DNA from: Aliirhizobium wenxiniae
GTDB taxonomy: Bacteria; Pseudomonadota; Alphaproteobacteria; Rhizobiales; Rhizobiaceae
NCBI RefSeq assembly: GCF_014201355.1
Contig: NZ_JACHEG010000001.1
Coordinates: forward strand, 1,178,001-1,242,000
Reading direction: 5' to 3'
DNA: 64,000 nt
Positions 8,561 through 17,738 of the stretch are shown in pieces. The position numbers and the translations under genes were made by a program. The notes under the pieces were generated by a model that saw only the letters and a list, made by a program, of their open reading frames with translations, had not been told where the DNA came from and did not search any database. The first letter of the stretch is position 1. Each line of letters opens with the position of its first letter.

Positions 8561-9438
8561 GGGTGCTGGTTTCCGGCGGCACAGGCCTTGTCGGCCGCTA
8601 TATCGTCGAAGGTCTTCTGTCGGCAGGATATGCCGTCACGGTTGGCGCCCGCAAACCAGCTCCGGCAGGTTTCTTCTCACAGCGGGCTGATTTCCGTCCG
8701 CTGCACCTTGATCCCAAACTCAATCAGTCTGGCGCATTCGAAGGCGTCGACGCCTTTATCCACCTGGCCTTCGATCATCTGCCGGGAAAATACCGGGGTG
8801 GTGAAGGCAAGGATCCGAAGCGCTTCCGGCGCATGAACCTCGACGGCTCGGTCAAACTCTTCGAGACGGCAAAGAAAGCAGGCGTGCAGCGAGCCGTATT
8901 TCTCTCCAGCCGCGCGGTTTATGATGGTCTTGAAGCAGGCACGGTCCTCACGGAAGATCTGGCGCTCTCACCGACATCCCTTTACGGTGAAATCAAGCTC
9001 GCTTGCGAACAGGCACTGCGCGCCTTATCCGACCCGGATTTCATCACCGCATCGCTGCGCGCCACTGGCGTCTATGGGGAATTTCGCCCCAACAAATGGG
9101 ATGACCTCATCGCCGATGTGCTTTCCGGCAAACCGGTAGCGCCACGTGCGGGCACGGAGGTCCATGGAGCAGATGCCGCCCAGGCGGTCCGGCTCATGCT
9201 GACAACGGCCGCCTCCTCCATAAACGAACAGAGCTTCAACATCTCGGACGTCACGGTCGATACACGAACGATCCTGGAGAAACTGGGCCTCTCAGCCCAG
9301 CTGGTCGCGTTCGCGGCACTCTCCGCGAACGTGATGGCTACCGAAAAGATCCGCCGCATCGGCTGGCAACCCGGAGGAATGCGGCGGTTCGACGAAACCA
9401 TGGCGATACTGGCTCGCCAGATCGAGGATGATCACTGA
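8557..9438 (+). CDS. sqdC: NAD-dependent epimerase/reductase, SqdC-like
   Basis: 293 aa extended SDR. The Rossmann motif SGGTGLVGRYI (residues 6-16), FLSSRAVYDG and the YGEIK motif (Tyr and Lys of the active site, about residues 145-149) are all present. The GTG start overlaps the sqdD stop (GTGA), implying translational coupling. By position this is SqdC of the sqdBDC operon, whose reaction in sulfolipid synthesis is not firmly established. The assignment rests on context as much as on sequence. It converges with and overlaps the next gene by 7 bp. Confidence 0.78.
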   Translation: MRVLVSGGTGLVGRYIVEGLLSAGYAVTVGARKPAPAGFFSQRADFRPLHLDPKLNQSGAFEGVDAFIHLAFDHLPGKYRGGEGKDPKRFRRMNLDGSVKLFETAKKAGVQRAVFLSSRAVYDGLEAGTVLTEDLALSPTSLYGEIKLACEQALRALSDPDFITASLRATGVYGEFRPNKWDDLIADVLSGKPVAPRAGTEVHGADAAQAVRLMLTTAASSINEQSFNISDVTVDTRTILEKLGLSAQLVAFAALSANVMATEKIRRIGWQPGGMRRFDETMAILARQIEDDH

Positions 9439-9827
9439 TGATGTGAAGCATGCCGCTGGACATTGCCGTCCCGGCCATGACGGCTCGGCTGTTTCTCTCT
9501 TTTCTTCGCCTCAATGGCCTTGGCCTGCTCTTCCGCCCATTTCTGCCCAGCATCGCCCCCCCATAGGAGCCACGCGATGTATCCGGTGGAAGGCTCCTCA
9601 TCATCACCGAAATTCTCGGCGCGCTTGTCGACCTTGTGGCGGGCGAAATAGCTGACCATTCTTTTGACGGTAAGATCGGAGAGCGACTTGCGATGCTGGA
9701 GATCGCGGGCGCGGGCAATGCCGACGGTCGTACCGCCACGGCGGAATTTCGCCCTGAGTTTCAGTCCCTTTTCCGCAGCGGATGCTACGTCCGCCGGCGG
9801 ACGATTGTCTAGATCCTTATCAGCCAT
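9432..9827 (-). CDS. Conserved small protein of unknown function
   Basis: 131 aa, highly charged. The core reads like a conserved family seen in rhizobial genomes and some phages: RRGGTTVGIARARDLQHR, then LSDLTVKRMVSYFARHKVDK, then GYIAWLLWGGDAGQKWA. I cannot assign a function. The C-terminal 30 residues are Lys/Arg/His-rich and probably disordered. Its start overlaps the end of the DUF2945 gene by 8 bp, so the two are co-translated. The 3' end overlaps sqdC by 7 bp on the other strand. Confidence 0.75.
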   Translation of the reverse strand: MADKDLDNRPPADVASAAEKGLKLRAKFRRGGTTVGIARARDLQHRKSLSDLTVKRMVSYFARHKVDKRAENFGDDEEPSTGYIAWLLWGGDAGQKWAEEQAKAIEAKKREKQPSRHGRDGNVQRHASHHQ

Positions 9828-10041
9828 GGGTCTTCCTCACCTCCGACTGACTTTTCAGGACGCGGTCGCCGTCATCCTGTCTGATCAGGAATGCCGGTTC
9901 GCTGTCGTCCGCTTTGCGCTTGATCGTCTTTCCCTTGATCCGGCGCTCTACGTCCTCGGTGAATTTCTGGGTGACCTTGCCCTCTGCCTTGGAGCGCCCC
10001 CATTTCCATTCGACTTCATTTCCGACTTGGATTTTCTGCAT
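9820..10041 (-). CDS. DUF2945 (HVA/TUDOR-like) small protein
   Basis: 73 aa. The pattern VGNEVEWKWGRSKAEGKV (residues 6-23) is typical of DUF2945, the hypervirulence-associated TUDOR-domain family: a small beta-barrel with a conserved Trp and GxV. The remainder is Lys/Asp-rich and ends in SEVRKTHG. No function is established. It overlaps the downstream 131-aa gene by 8 bp, and the pair forms a small unit between the Nudix gene and sqdC. Confidence 0.75.
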   Translation of the reverse strand: MQKIQVGNEVEWKWGRSKAEGKVTQKFTEDVERRIKGKTIKRKADDSEPAFLIRQDDGDRVLKSQSEVRKTHG

Positions 10042-10094
10042 GCATGGCTCCTTTCTCCCTTGGGAAACTCAAGGAGCCGGATGATGTTCCGAAA

Positions 10095-10622
10095 TCAGCC
10101 CTTCAGATCGAGATCGCCATCCCGCTGAACCACATGACGCGGCGATGCCGGCAGATTTTCGATCTCTTCGGCGATGAAATAGGGTGGGATATCGAGAGCC
10201 TTGAGCGCATCCCTGGTCGCCGAAACCCATTTGAACTCAAGTTCATGCGTATCGACCACACGATGCACGACATCGCTCGGATGAAACGGAAAACTCTCCG
10301 GCAGTTCCATCCGGTAATAAAAGCCGAGTTCGTGCCAGTCCTTGCCTTCGTAATGAAAAAAGTTCTCCGCCACCCAAAGCAACGGGCCGATATCGGCGAT
10401 CACGCCAAGTTCCTCGACCATCTCCCGCTTGAGCGTCTCCTCGGATGTCTCCCCCACTTCGGCCCGGCCACCGGGAAAAGTCCAGAAGGGCTCGTGAACA
10501 GCACGATGGACGAGCACATGCCCATCGCGAAACGCCAGGCCGGCAATGCGCATCTGAAAGATACGCTTAGGCTTGAATTTCATCCGGATACGCAGATCCT
10601 GCGGCTTGTCTTTCTTACTCAT
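10095..10622 (-). CDS. Nudix hydrolase
   Basis: 175 aa. A complete Nudix box (Gx5Ex7REUxEExGU) reads [20 protein letters not shown] followed by ELGVI, at about residues 50-74. The flanking beta-strands (VLVHRA, WTFPGG) fit the fold. Such enzymes cleave nucleoside diphosphate-linked substrates; the substrate cannot be predicted. The start overlaps the end of ruvB by 8 bp, so it is likely co-transcribed with ruvCAB. Confidence 0.93.
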   Translation of the reverse strand: MSKKDKPQDLRIRMKFKPKRIFQMRIAGLAFRDGHVLVHRAVHEPFWTFPGGRAEVGETSEETLKREMVEELGVIADIGPLLWVAENFFHYEGKDWHELGFYYRMELPESFPFHPSDVVHRVVDTHELEFKWVSATRDALKALDIPPYFIAEEIENLPASPRHVVQRDGDLDLKG

Positions 10623-11655
10623 CTTCCAAACTCATGCGGAACTGTGCCGCTTCCATATCCTTGGGCGGCTGCAGGCCGAGATGTTTCCAGGCCACAGCGG
10701 TGAGCACACGCCCGCGCGGCGTACGCTGGATGAAACCCTGCTGGATCATGTAGGGCTCGATAATATCCTCGATCGCATCGCGTGGCTCGGAAAGACCCGC
10801 CGCGATCGTCTCGATCCCGACCGGCCCGCCGGCAAAATTCACCGCGATCATGTTGAGGTAACGCTTGTCGAGCTGGTCGAAACCGGCATGGTCGACATTC
10901 AGACGGACAAGCGCCTCATCGGCGATTTCTTTCGTCACGGCTTCGGCACGCGCCACCTCGGCAAAATCGCGCACGCGGCGCAGGAGGCGACCGGCGATAC
11001 GCGGCGTACCACGGGCACGGCGTGCGATTTCACGAGCACCATCGTCCGTCATCTTCAGCCCCATCAATCGCGCCCCGCGCCGCACGATGCCCTCAAGCTC
11101 CTCTACGGTATAGAAGGACAGGCGCACCGGAATACCAAAGCGATCGCGCAGCGGCGTGGTCAGAAGGCCGATACGGGTGGTGGCGGCAACCAGCGTAAAT
11201 TTCGAAAGATCGATCTTGACCGAACGCGCCGCCGGCCCCTCGCCGATGATCAGGTCGAGCTGAAAGTCTTCCATGGCAGGATAGAGAATTTCCTCGACCG
11301 CCGGGTTGAGCCGGTGGATTTCATCGATGAACAGCACGTCGCGTTCTTCGAGATTGGTCAAAAGTGCGGCAAGATCTCCCGCCTTGGCGATGACCGGACC
11401 GGAGGTCGAACGGAAATTGACGCCCAGTTCCTTCGCCATGATCTGCGCCAGCGTCGTCTTGCCGAGCCCCGGCGGGCCGACGAAAAGAACGTGGTCCAAC
11501 GCTTCGCCACGGTTCTTCGCTGCCTCGATGAAGATCTTCAGATTGGCGCGGGCTTCCGCCTGTCCGGTAAACTCGTCCAGCGATTGGGGGCGCAAAGCCG
11601 TATCAAGATCTTCGCCCCGCTTTTCCGGCGAGATGAGGCGGGTTTCGTCAGTCAT
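10615..11655 (-). CDS. ruvB: Holliday junction branch migration helicase RuvB
   Basis: 346 aa AAA+ ATPase of the usual RuvB length. Walker A is GPPGLGKT at residues 60-67 and Walker B is LFIDEIHRL near 113. The C-terminal winged-helix contains TPRGRVLT. RuvB drives branch migration of Holliday junctions on RuvA. It follows ruvA after 71 bp on the same strand and overlaps the Nudix gene at its 3' end. Confidence 0.98.
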   Translation of the reverse strand: MTDETRLISPEKRGEDLDTALRPQSLDEFTGQAEARANLKIFIEAAKNRGEALDHVLFVGPPGLGKTTLAQIMAKELGVNFRSTSGPVIAKAGDLAALLTNLEERDVLFIDEIHRLNPAVEEILYPAMEDFQLDLIIGEGPAARSVKIDLSKFTLVAATTRIGLLTTPLRDRFGIPVRLSFYTVEELEGIVRRGARLMGLKMTDDGAREIARRARGTPRIAGRLLRRVRDFAEVARAEAVTKEIADEALVRLNVDHAGFDQLDKRYLNMIAVNFAGGPVGIETIAAGLSEPRDAIEDIIEPYMIQQGFIQRTPRGRVLTAVAWKHLGLQPPKDMEAAQFRMSLEDE

Positions 11656-11726
11656 GAGGTATTTCCGTTCGAACCAGTTATCCAGTCAATACACGACATG
11701 GACAAAATACGCAGCCGCGATGGCCG

Positions 11727-12341
11727 TTAACGTGAGAGTTCCTTTAGCCCCAGCCGGATCAGCTTGGCGCTGTCCGCCTCCTCACCTGCAGTCTTCAGCG
11801 CCGCAGCCACAGCATTGGCCGCCTGATCGCGCGAATAACCGAGATTGGTCAGCGCCGAAACGGCATCGGAGACAGGTGCGGAGGCGACGCCCTCGCCGAT
11901 TTCCTGCTTCAGGCCAATATTGGCGGAGGCTTCACCCGCAAAGGCCGGCGCCTTGTTCTTCAATTCGGTGACGATACGCACCGCCACCTTGGGGCCGACA
12001 CCCGGCGCACGCGAAACCACGGTCTTGTCCTGCAGCGCGATCGCATTGGCAAGCTCACCCGGCGTCAGCGTCGAAAGGACGGCAAGCGCCACCTTCGAAC
12101 CGACGCCCTGCACGCTCTGCAACAGGCCGAACCATTCGCGCTCCAGTGCCGAAACGAAACCGAACAGCTTCAGCTGGTCCTCGCGCACATATGTCTCGAT
12201 GAACAGGATTGCGGCCTCGCCGACATTCAGCCGCGACAACGTGCGCGACGAGCAGAAAGCCTCGTAACAGACACCATGCACGTCAACGAGCACATGGTCC
12301 GTGCCGATCTCGTCGATAGTGCCTTTGAGCTTGCCGATCAT
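11727..12341 (-). CDS. ruvA: Holliday junction recognition protein RuvA
   Basis: 204 aa. The N-terminal OB fold starts [13 protein letters not shown]; the tandem helix-hairpin-helix motifs follow ([14 protein letters not shown] and [17 protein letters not shown], about residues 75-125), then a flexible linker and the C-terminal RuvB-binding three-helix domain ([15 protein letters not shown]). Its ATG overlaps the stop of the upstream toxin gene (ATGA), so translation of ruvA may be coupled to the toxin. Confidence 0.98.
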   Translation of the reverse strand: MIGKLKGTIDEIGTDHVLVDVHGVCYEAFCSSRTLSRLNVGEAAILFIETYVREDQLKLFGFVSALEREWFGLLQSVQGVGSKVALAVLSTLTPGELANAIALQDKTVVSRAPGVGPKVAVRIVTELKNKAPAFAGEASANIGLKQEIGEGVASAPVSDAVSALTNLGYSRDQAANAVAAALKTAGEEADSAKLIRLGLKELSR

Positions 12342-12769
12342 GTCTGATTTCCTGAAAGAGGGTGAGTGTCGGGGGCGATCAGATCGATACCCGGAAAATA
12401 GCTGCGATAGCCGGACGGGTCGCGCGTCAGCAATGTATATCCACGGATCGTCGCATGCGCGCCGATGAGGAAATCCGGCAATACGCGATCACGGTGCCCG
12501 CCCGCCGACCGATACCGGCGAAAGGCATAGGAGGCGGCGAATGCAGCCGGCCAGGGCAGGTTTTCACGAATGAACTGGTTGCGCGGCAAAAGCGCATCCA
12601 CGGTTTCCAGCGCATCGTATCGGTAGGAGAATTCCGAAAAGATGATCTGGTTGATCACCACGCTGCCGCGCGCCATCGCCGCCAGCAGCTGCCGACGCGA
12701 CCACTCAAGCCAATGCGGATCGCGCACAGCAAGGTCGACGAGAATATTGGTGTCGATGAGCGTTGCCAT
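12338..12769 (-). CDS. vapC: PIN-domain ribonuclease toxin, VapC type
   Basis: 143 aa. The PIN-domain acidic residues are all visible: Asp6 in LIDTNIL, Glu46 in FSEFSYR, Asp99 in [10 protein letters not shown] and Asp117 in LLTRDPSG, so the nuclease site looks intact. VapC toxins typically cut tRNA or rRNA. The gene follows an AbrB-type antitoxin after 5 bp. Its stop overlaps the ruvA start. It interrupts the usual ruvC-ruvA adjacency. Confidence 0.88.
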   Translation of the reverse strand: MATLIDTNILVDLAVRDPHWLEWSRRQLLAAMARGSVVINQIIFSEFSYRYDALETVDALLPRNQFIRENLPWPAAFAASYAFRRYRSAGGHRDRVLPDFLIGAHATIRGYTLLTRDPSGYRSYFPGIDLIAPDTHPLSGNQT

Positions 12770-12774
12770 GCTTG

Positions 12775-13026
12775 TTATCGATCGCGCGTTATACGCATCA
12801 ATTCGTCGGCATCGATGGCCTGGTCACCAGTCCCGCCCAGTTCTTCAAGCGTGGCGATGAAACGATCAAGTCGCGCACGATCCGCGTCTGCGGTGGTTCC
12901 ATGCTTGGGCGTCAGGGTAATCACACCACCTTCCACGCCGAATATCACCTCGCTGTTCGGCTCGATACCGACCAGCTCGCGAAGATCCCGTGGTATGGTC
13001 ACTTGCCCTTTGGACGTCACACGCAT
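12775..13026 (-). CDS. vapB: AbrB/SpoVT-family antitoxin, VapB type
   Basis: 83 aa. The N-terminal swapped-hairpin DNA-binding domain is typical: MRVTSKGQVTIPRDLRELVG, then SEVIFGVEGGVITLTP. The C-terminal acidic helix (residues about 50-80) is the expected toxin-binding part. The ATG at 13026 is preferred to the adjoining GTG at 13029 because AAGGAG lies 8-13 bases upstream. Such antitoxins usually autorepress their operon. Only 68 bp separate it from ruvC, so it either has a short promoter there or is read from ruvC. Confidence 0.88.
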   Translation of the reverse strand: MRVTSKGQVTIPRDLRELVGIEPNSEVIFGVEGGVITLTPKHGTTADADRARLDRFIATLEELGGTGDQAIDADELMRITRDR

Positions 13027-13094
13027 CACCTGCTCTCCTTTGAGTAAGAAAATATCCTACCTGAAGAACAAGTCAAGAACAAACATGCACCCCG

Positions 13095-13604
13095 TCAGCC
13101 CGCCAGCGCTTGCCGCATCCGGTTTCCGCCGCGGTTATGCGCGTGGCAGATGGCAATCGCGAGTGCGTCGGCGGCATCGTCGCCCTTGAACTCCACCTTC
13201 GGCATCAGGATCTTCAGCATCATGTGGATCTGCTTTTTCTCGCCATGGCCGACGCCGATCACCGACTTCTTCACGGCGTTCGGCGCATATTCGGAAACCG
13301 GCAGTCCGGCGCGCGCTGGCACCAGCATGACCACACCACGGGCCTGACCAAGCTTCAACGTCGCGACCGCATCCTTGTTGACGAAAGTCTGCTCGACTGC
13401 AGCCTCATCCGGCTTGTAGGCATGCACGACCTCGGCAAGCCCGTCATGCAGCTGGCAGAGACGCGAAGCGAGATCCAGATCCCCATCCGACGTCACGGTA
13501 CCGGAAGCGACGAATTTCAGGCTATTGCCGATCGTGTCGATGACACCCCAGCCTGTGCGCCGAAGTCCGGGATCGATACCGATGATTCGAATGATGTCTG
13601 CCAT
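13095..13604 (-). CDS. ruvC: Holliday junction resolvase RuvC
   Basis: 169 aa. The catalytic acidic residues are Asp11 ([10 protein letters not shown]), Glu71 (AVEQTFV) and the pair Asp143/Asp146 ([12 protein letters not shown]). RuvC cuts Holliday junctions bound by RuvAB. It is the first gene of this minus-strand ruv cluster. Next on the strand are vapB and vapC rather than ruvA. Confidence 0.98.
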   Translation of the reverse strand: MADIIRIIGIDPGLRRTGWGVIDTIGNSLKFVASGTVTSDGDLDLASRLCQLHDGLAEVVHAYKPDEAAVEQTFVNKDAVATLKLGQARGVVMLVPARAGLPVSEYAPNAVKKSVIGVGHGEKKQIHMMLKILMPKVEFKGDDAADALAIAICHAHNRGGNRMRQALAG

Positions 13605-13678
13605 ATCTCACCCTACCTTCACCCGCCCTTGATAGCCATCGAAATATGAACAAAACGGAAACATCGCATTTAAGCTGG

Positions 13679-13693
13679 TTAACGCGCCGCTAA
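13679..13693 (+). promoter_or_regulatory. CtrA-like site upstream of chemoreceptor-like gene
   Basis: TTAA (13679-13682), seven bases, then CTAA (13690-13693): one mismatch from the CtrA consensus TTAA-N7-TTAA. It is 93 bp before the ATG at 13786, in the divergent gap with ruvC. The site is seen in sequence; CtrA control is inference, weakened by the mismatch. Confidence 0.4.
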
Positions 13694-13785
13694 CCATATG
13701 TCGCTCTACTGATATGACCTTTGCAACGACGGCGGCTTTTCCGCGTTCTGGGTGTTCTCGAATGATACGAGAGGGAGAGAGGGCG

Positions 13786-15156
13786 ATGTCTCAACGCCAA
13801 GGTTTGTTCATGAAGATCGCGATCCTGCTTTTGTTGCAGAATGGCCTGCTAGCAATGATCGCATCCACTTTTTCTCCGGGCATGTCCCCCGCCATGACGG
13901 CACTTCTGGCAGCGGGCGTCGTTGGTTTCTCGATGGCGACGGCTATGATGGCCACCCGCATTGCCGGTGCTCATGAAACAAGACCGGCCTCGACCAGACT
14001 GTTGCTTGGTGCGGCACCTGAAAATGCTATCGCATCCGGTTTAGGCCCGCTTCCAAAGTCTTCAACACCAAAAACTTGTCCTGAACGCCTCAATCCAGCC
14101 ACCCCCCGCCTGGTTGGGTTGAGGACGATTGACCAGCAGCATGGAATAGCAGGCAACGATCGCCAGAAGGCTTCGGAAGAAGCGCTCAGCGCCTTGGATG
14201 CCGGTTTGCGCCGCCTTGCGACAGGCGACCTTTCCGTCACGCTCGACACTCCCTTCTCGGATGGCTTCGAAGGATTGCGCGGTGATTTCAACAAGGCCGT
14301 CAACTCGCTCAACGAAAGCCTGACAACCATCATCACTTCGGCGAGCACCCTGCATGGAGAGTGCGCCGAGGCGCGTATCCGGTTGGCGCAGGAGCGTTCG
14401 CTCATACCGGATGAAGTTCCCGCTCTTTCGGTTGCCGGCAACGGCCTGCGTGATATCGCGGATCTCCTGCGTGAGCAGGATGCCGCGCTGAGAGAGATCG
14501 CCGCAATCGCAGCCAATGCCAAGGCCTATTGGCAGCAAAGCCGCGAAACCGTTTCGCAGGAGGTCAAGGCATCCGAGAGCATGCGCGGCTCAGAGATACA
14601 GGTTGGAGAAATCGCTGCGCTGATGCGCGACATGGCATTCCGCACCAACATGCTTTCCGTCAGCGCCAGCGTTGCGGCAGCAAACGTGACCGGCCCCCAA
14701 GAAACGCTGCCGGCCTTCGCAGCCGAGTTGCGCGATATGGCCGAAACAAGCGCGGCAGCGGCAAAGCAGGCTTCTCTTCTGGAACGCGACGTTACTCTCT
14801 GCCTCAAACACGCGCGCACCCAGACGGATCGTATCCTGCAGCAGGAACAGCATCTGCACGAGAGTTTCGAGACGATCGGCGACAGGCTCACGGCAATCTC
14901 GGAAGCTTCGACGATGTCGTCAGATATTGTTGCCCGCAGCAGCGTCATTCTGGATGGGGCACTCAAGCGCACCAGCCAGCGCCGCTCGCTTGACCATGTG
15001 CTGGAGACGGCGCTCGAACGCATGGCGCAGGAGCTTACGGTAATCAATCGGCATTGCGGGCGCTTCATCCATATCACCGTTCTTCACGACGACCACACAC
15101 CGCCAGACACCAGCCCGCCCCACCATCGCAGCCATCTGAAGTTAGTGAAAACGTAA
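13786..15156 (+). CDS. Degenerate methyl-accepting chemotaxis-like protein
   Basis: 456 aa from the ATG at 13786, which has GGGAGAGAGG just upstream. Two closely spaced hydrophobic helices (about residues 8-28 and 35-58) have almost no periplasmic loop. A HAMP-like segment follows ([20 protein letters not shown]). The C-terminal half recalls the MCP hairpin: [20 protein letters not shown] aligns with the canonical IAFQTNLLALNAAVEAA, and [18 protein letters not shown] follows. The tip is poorly conserved: the RAGExGRGFAVVA block is missing. It may therefore not couple to CheA/CheW in the usual way. No chemotaxis genes are nearby. Confidence 0.75.
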   Translation: MSQRQGLFMKIAILLLLQNGLLAMIASTFSPGMSPAMTALLAAGVVGFSMATAMMATRIAGAHETRPASTRLLLGAAPENAIASGLGPLPKSSTPKTCPERLNPATPRLVGLRTIDQQHGIAGNDRQKASEEALSALDAGLRRLATGDLSVTLDTPFSDGFEGLRGDFNKAVNSLNESLTTIITSASTLHGECAEARIRLAQERSLIPDEVPALSVAGNGLRDIADLLREQDAALREIAAIAANAKAYWQQSRETVSQEVKASESMRGSEIQVGEIAALMRDMAFRTNMLSVSASVAAANVTGPQETLPAFAAELRDMAETSAAAAKQASLLERDVTLCLKHARTQTDRILQQEQHLHESFETIGDRLTAISEASTMSSDIVARSSVILDGALKRTSQRRSLDHVLETALERMAQELTVINRHCGRFIHITVLHDDHTPPDTSPPHHRSHLKLVKT

Positions 15157-15259
15157 AAGCGGAACCGCCAACTCATGCTTTTCTGCGCGAAAGGGTCGCA
15201 TCGGCGGTTCCGGCTTCCTAGATAGGAACAACAGAATTGTTCCTTTCCAAGGTAGATCC

Positions 15260-16258
15260 ATGATTCCGTTCTCGATACTTGACCTTTCGCCGGTCGGCGA
15301 AGGCTACTCGGTGCGCGATGCGCTCGATCAATCCCGCCGCATGGCAATCAAGGCCGAAGAGCAGGGATACAAGCGTGTCTGGCTTGCCGAACACCATGGC
15401 ATGCCCGGCATCGCCAGCGCGGCTACCTCAATCGTCATCGCCCATGTCGGTGCGGCAACGAAAAAAATCCGCGTCGGTTCCGGCGGCGTCATGCTGCCTA
15501 ATCATTCCCCGCTCGTGATTGCCGAACAGTTCGGCACTCTGGAGGCGCTGTTGCCGGGTCGCGTCGACCTCGGCCTTGGCCGCGCTCCCGGCACCGATAT
15601 GCGTACCGCCAGCGCCCTTCGACGTAACATGGAAGCAGGCGCCGAAAACTTTCCGCAGGATATCGTCGAACTGAAGCACCTGCTCGGCACGCCGATCGAA
15701 AACCAGGCGATCATCGCGGTCCCCGGCACGGAAGCCAATGTGCCGCTCTGGCTCCTCGGCTCCAGTCTTTACAGCGCCCATCTGGCGGCAGCGCTAGGCT
15801 TGCCCTATGCCTTCGCCTCCCATTTCGCGCCCGATATGCTGATGGATGCGATTGCGATCTACAGGGAACGTTTCCAGCCATCGCCCGACCTCGACAAGCC
15901 CTATGTCATGGTCGGCGTCATGGGCGTTGCAGCCGATACCGATGAAGAGGCAGAACGGCTGTTCACCTCCTCCCAGCAGCAATTCGTCAACCTGCGCAAG
16001 AATGTCCGCACCCGCTTCCCCAAACCGCTGGACAGCATGGACGGTTTCTGGACGCCGATGGAAAAGATGAGCGTCGAACATACGCTGCGTTATGCAGCCG
16101 TCGGCTCGGTGCCGACGATCGAGGCAAAGCTGAAAGACTTCCTCGAAGAAACCGGCGCCGACGAACTGATCGTCTCCATGCCGATCCACGACATCGACGC
16201 ACGCCTGCATTCGGTCGAACTGTTTGCATCACTGCCGATGATGGAAAAGACCTTATAG
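15260..16258 (+). CDS. Luciferase-like (LLM) flavin-dependent oxidoreductase
   Basis: 332 aa, the LLM class close to YhbW. Recognised by [17 protein letters not shown] (residues about 41-57), the flavin-region [25 protein letters not shown] and [14 protein letters not shown]. These TIM-barrel enzymes use reduced FMN to oxidise small substrates; substrate unknown. Single gene with a terminator at its 3' end shared with yebC. Confidence 0.92.
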   Translation: MIPFSILDLSPVGEGYSVRDALDQSRRMAIKAEEQGYKRVWLAEHHGMPGIASAATSIVIAHVGAATKKIRVGSGGVMLPNHSPLVIAEQFGTLEALLPGRVDLGLGRAPGTDMRTASALRRNMEAGAENFPQDIVELKHLLGTPIENQAIIAVPGTEANVPLWLLGSSLYSAHLAAALGLPYAFASHFAPDMLMDAIAIYRERFQPSPDLDKPYVMVGVMGVAADTDEEAERLFTSSQQQFVNLRKNVRTRFPKPLDSMDGFWTPMEKMSVEHTLRYAAVGSVPTIEAKLKDFLEETGADELIVSMPIHDIDARLHSVELFASLPMMEKTL

Positions 16259-16263
16259 ACAAC

Positions 16264-16293
16264 GAAAAACGGGCCGGCAAAACCGGCCCGTTC
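16264..16293. terminator. Bidirectional terminator between LLM gene and yebC
   Basis: A perfect 10-bp GC-rich stem (arms 16268-16277 and 16283-16292) with loop CAAAA. The minus strand ends with a T5 run, serving yebC; the plus side has a weaker CCAATTTT tail, serving the LLM gene. Confidence 0.85.
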
Positions 16294-16316
16294 CAATTTT
16301 AAGTCTCGAAGAACGA

Positions 16317-17063
16317 TCAGGCCGAAAGCTTGGCCAGAACTTCGTCAGACACTTCGAAGTTCGAATAGACGTTCTGGACGTCGTCATCGTCTTCCAGGTT
16401 GTCGATGAGCTTCATAAGCGACTGCGCCTTTTCCTCATCGACTTCGATCGTGTTCTGCGCCTTCCAGATCGCCTTGACGGTCTCGGCTTCGCCCAGCACG
16501 CCTTCCAGCGCCTTGGACACTTCGTTCATGTCCTCGAAACCGCAATAGATCGTGTGGCCTTCTTCGTCGGTCTCGACATCATCGGCACCGGCTTCGATAG
16601 CCGCTTCCATCACCTTGTCCGCATCGCCGACGGAAAGCTTGTAGGTGATTTCGCCGACGTGGTCGAAGGAGAAGGAAACCGAACCGGTTTCACCCAGTGC
16701 GCCACCAGCCTTGGTGAAGATCGAACGGACGTTCGATGCCGTACGGTTGCGGTTGTCGGTCAGCGCTTCGACGATAACGGCGGTGCCGCCCGGGCCGTAG
16801 CCTTCGTAGCGAACGGAATCGTAGTTCTCGGCGTCGGCGCCCGATGCCTTCTTGATCGCGCGGTCGATATTGTCCTTCGGCATCGACTGCGCCTTGGCGT
16901 TCTGAACGGCAAGACGCAGAGCCGCGTTCATCGTCGGGTCGGGCAAACCGGTTTTCGCAGCAACGGTGATTTCGCGCGCGAGCTTGGAGAACATCTTGGA
17001 ACGGATACCGTCCTGCTTGCCCTTGCGGTGCATGATGTTTTTGAACTGTGAATGGCCAGCCAT
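16317..17063 (-). CDS. yebC: YebC/PmpR-family protein
   Basis: 248 aa. The N-terminus [18 protein letters not shown] is diagnostic of the YebC/TACO1 family, and [19 protein letters not shown] is the second signature block. Family members are annotated as transcriptional regulators; some act as translation factors that relieve ribosome stalling at proline stretches. In many bacteria yebC adjoins ruvC. Here it lies on the same strand about 3.5 kb upstream of ruvC, with two plus-strand genes between. Confidence 0.97.
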   Translation of the reverse strand: MAGHSQFKNIMHRKGKQDGIRSKMFSKLAREITVAAKTGLPDPTMNAALRLAVQNAKAQSMPKDNIDRAIKKASGADAENYDSVRYEGYGPGGTAVIVEALTDNRNRTASNVRSIFTKAGGALGETGSVSFSFDHVGEITYKLSVGDADKVMEAAIEAGADDVETDEEGHTIYCGFEDMNEVSKALEGVLGEAETVKAIWKAQNTIEVDEEKAQSLMKLIDNLEDDDDVQNVYSNFEVSDEVLAKLSA

Positions 17064-17203
17064 GGCACCCCTGATACTTTAGCGTGTTTGGGAATGGGGC
17101 CTTATAATTTCGATAACGCCTTCATTCAAGGCATTTTCCCATAGGAACAAAGCCCAGACCTCTCCGTTTGACCATTCGACAACAACAAAAGGAGATGCAG
17201 AAG

Positions 17204-17716
17204 ATGGCAAGCCTCACCGAAGCCCGCGAAGCACCCGAGCGCCAGTTGTGGGACGAGATCAACGGCGTGCACGCCGGCATGCTCGGCCTTGAAGGCACCC
17301 ATATGCATTTCCAGCCGATGGCGCCGAATGTCGATACCAAGACCAACACGATCTGGTTCTTCACCAAGGCGGATACCGATCTCGTGCGCGCCATCAGGGC
17401 TGGCGGCCGCGCACATTTCTGCGTCACTGGCAAGAACCATGACTACCACGCCTGCCTGTCAGGCACGATCGAAGTCCGCCTCGATGCCGCAAAGCGTGAC
17501 GAATACTGGAGCGCCGTAACCGCCGCCTGGTACGAGCAGGGCAAGGACGATCCGCTTCTCACCATGCTCGCTTTCAAGGTAGATGATGCCGAAATCTGGG
17601 CTTCGACCAACAGCACGCTGAAATTCGGTTGGGAGATCGCCAAGGCCAACATGACCGACGAGAAAATGCCGGAGGTGGGCGTCAAGCAGCACCTCACCTT
17701 CTCGGCAATCCATTAG
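17204..17716 (+). CDS. Pyridoxamine 5'-phosphate oxidase-like FMN-binding protein
   Basis: 170 aa, resembling the general stress protein 26 group. Signatures are TNTIWFFTKADTDLVRAI and HFCVTGKNHDYHACLSGTIEV. The ATG at 17204 is used because AAGGAG sits nine bases upstream; a frame open further upstream begins with TTG and lacks a site. Members bind FMN or F420-type cofactors and may act in oxidative stress. Monocistronic, divergent from yebC. Confidence 0.88.
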   Translation: MASLTEAREAPERQLWDEINGVHAGMLGLEGTHMHFQPMAPNVDTKTNTIWFFTKADTDLVRAIRAGGRAHFCVTGKNHDYHACLSGTIEVRLDAAKRDEYWSAVTAAWYEQGKDDPLLTMLAFKVDDAEIWASTNSTLKFGWEIAKANMTDEKMPEVGVKQHLTFSAIH

Positions 17717-17738
17717 GTGGATTTAGCCGCAGGGGCCG

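Noticed and set aside
11656..11726. tRNA gene in the ruvB-ruvA gap (GTTCGAACC at about 11668)
   Set aside because: The 71-bp gap cannot form a cloverleaf and lacks a D-arm and an acceptor stem; the T-loop-like string is chance.
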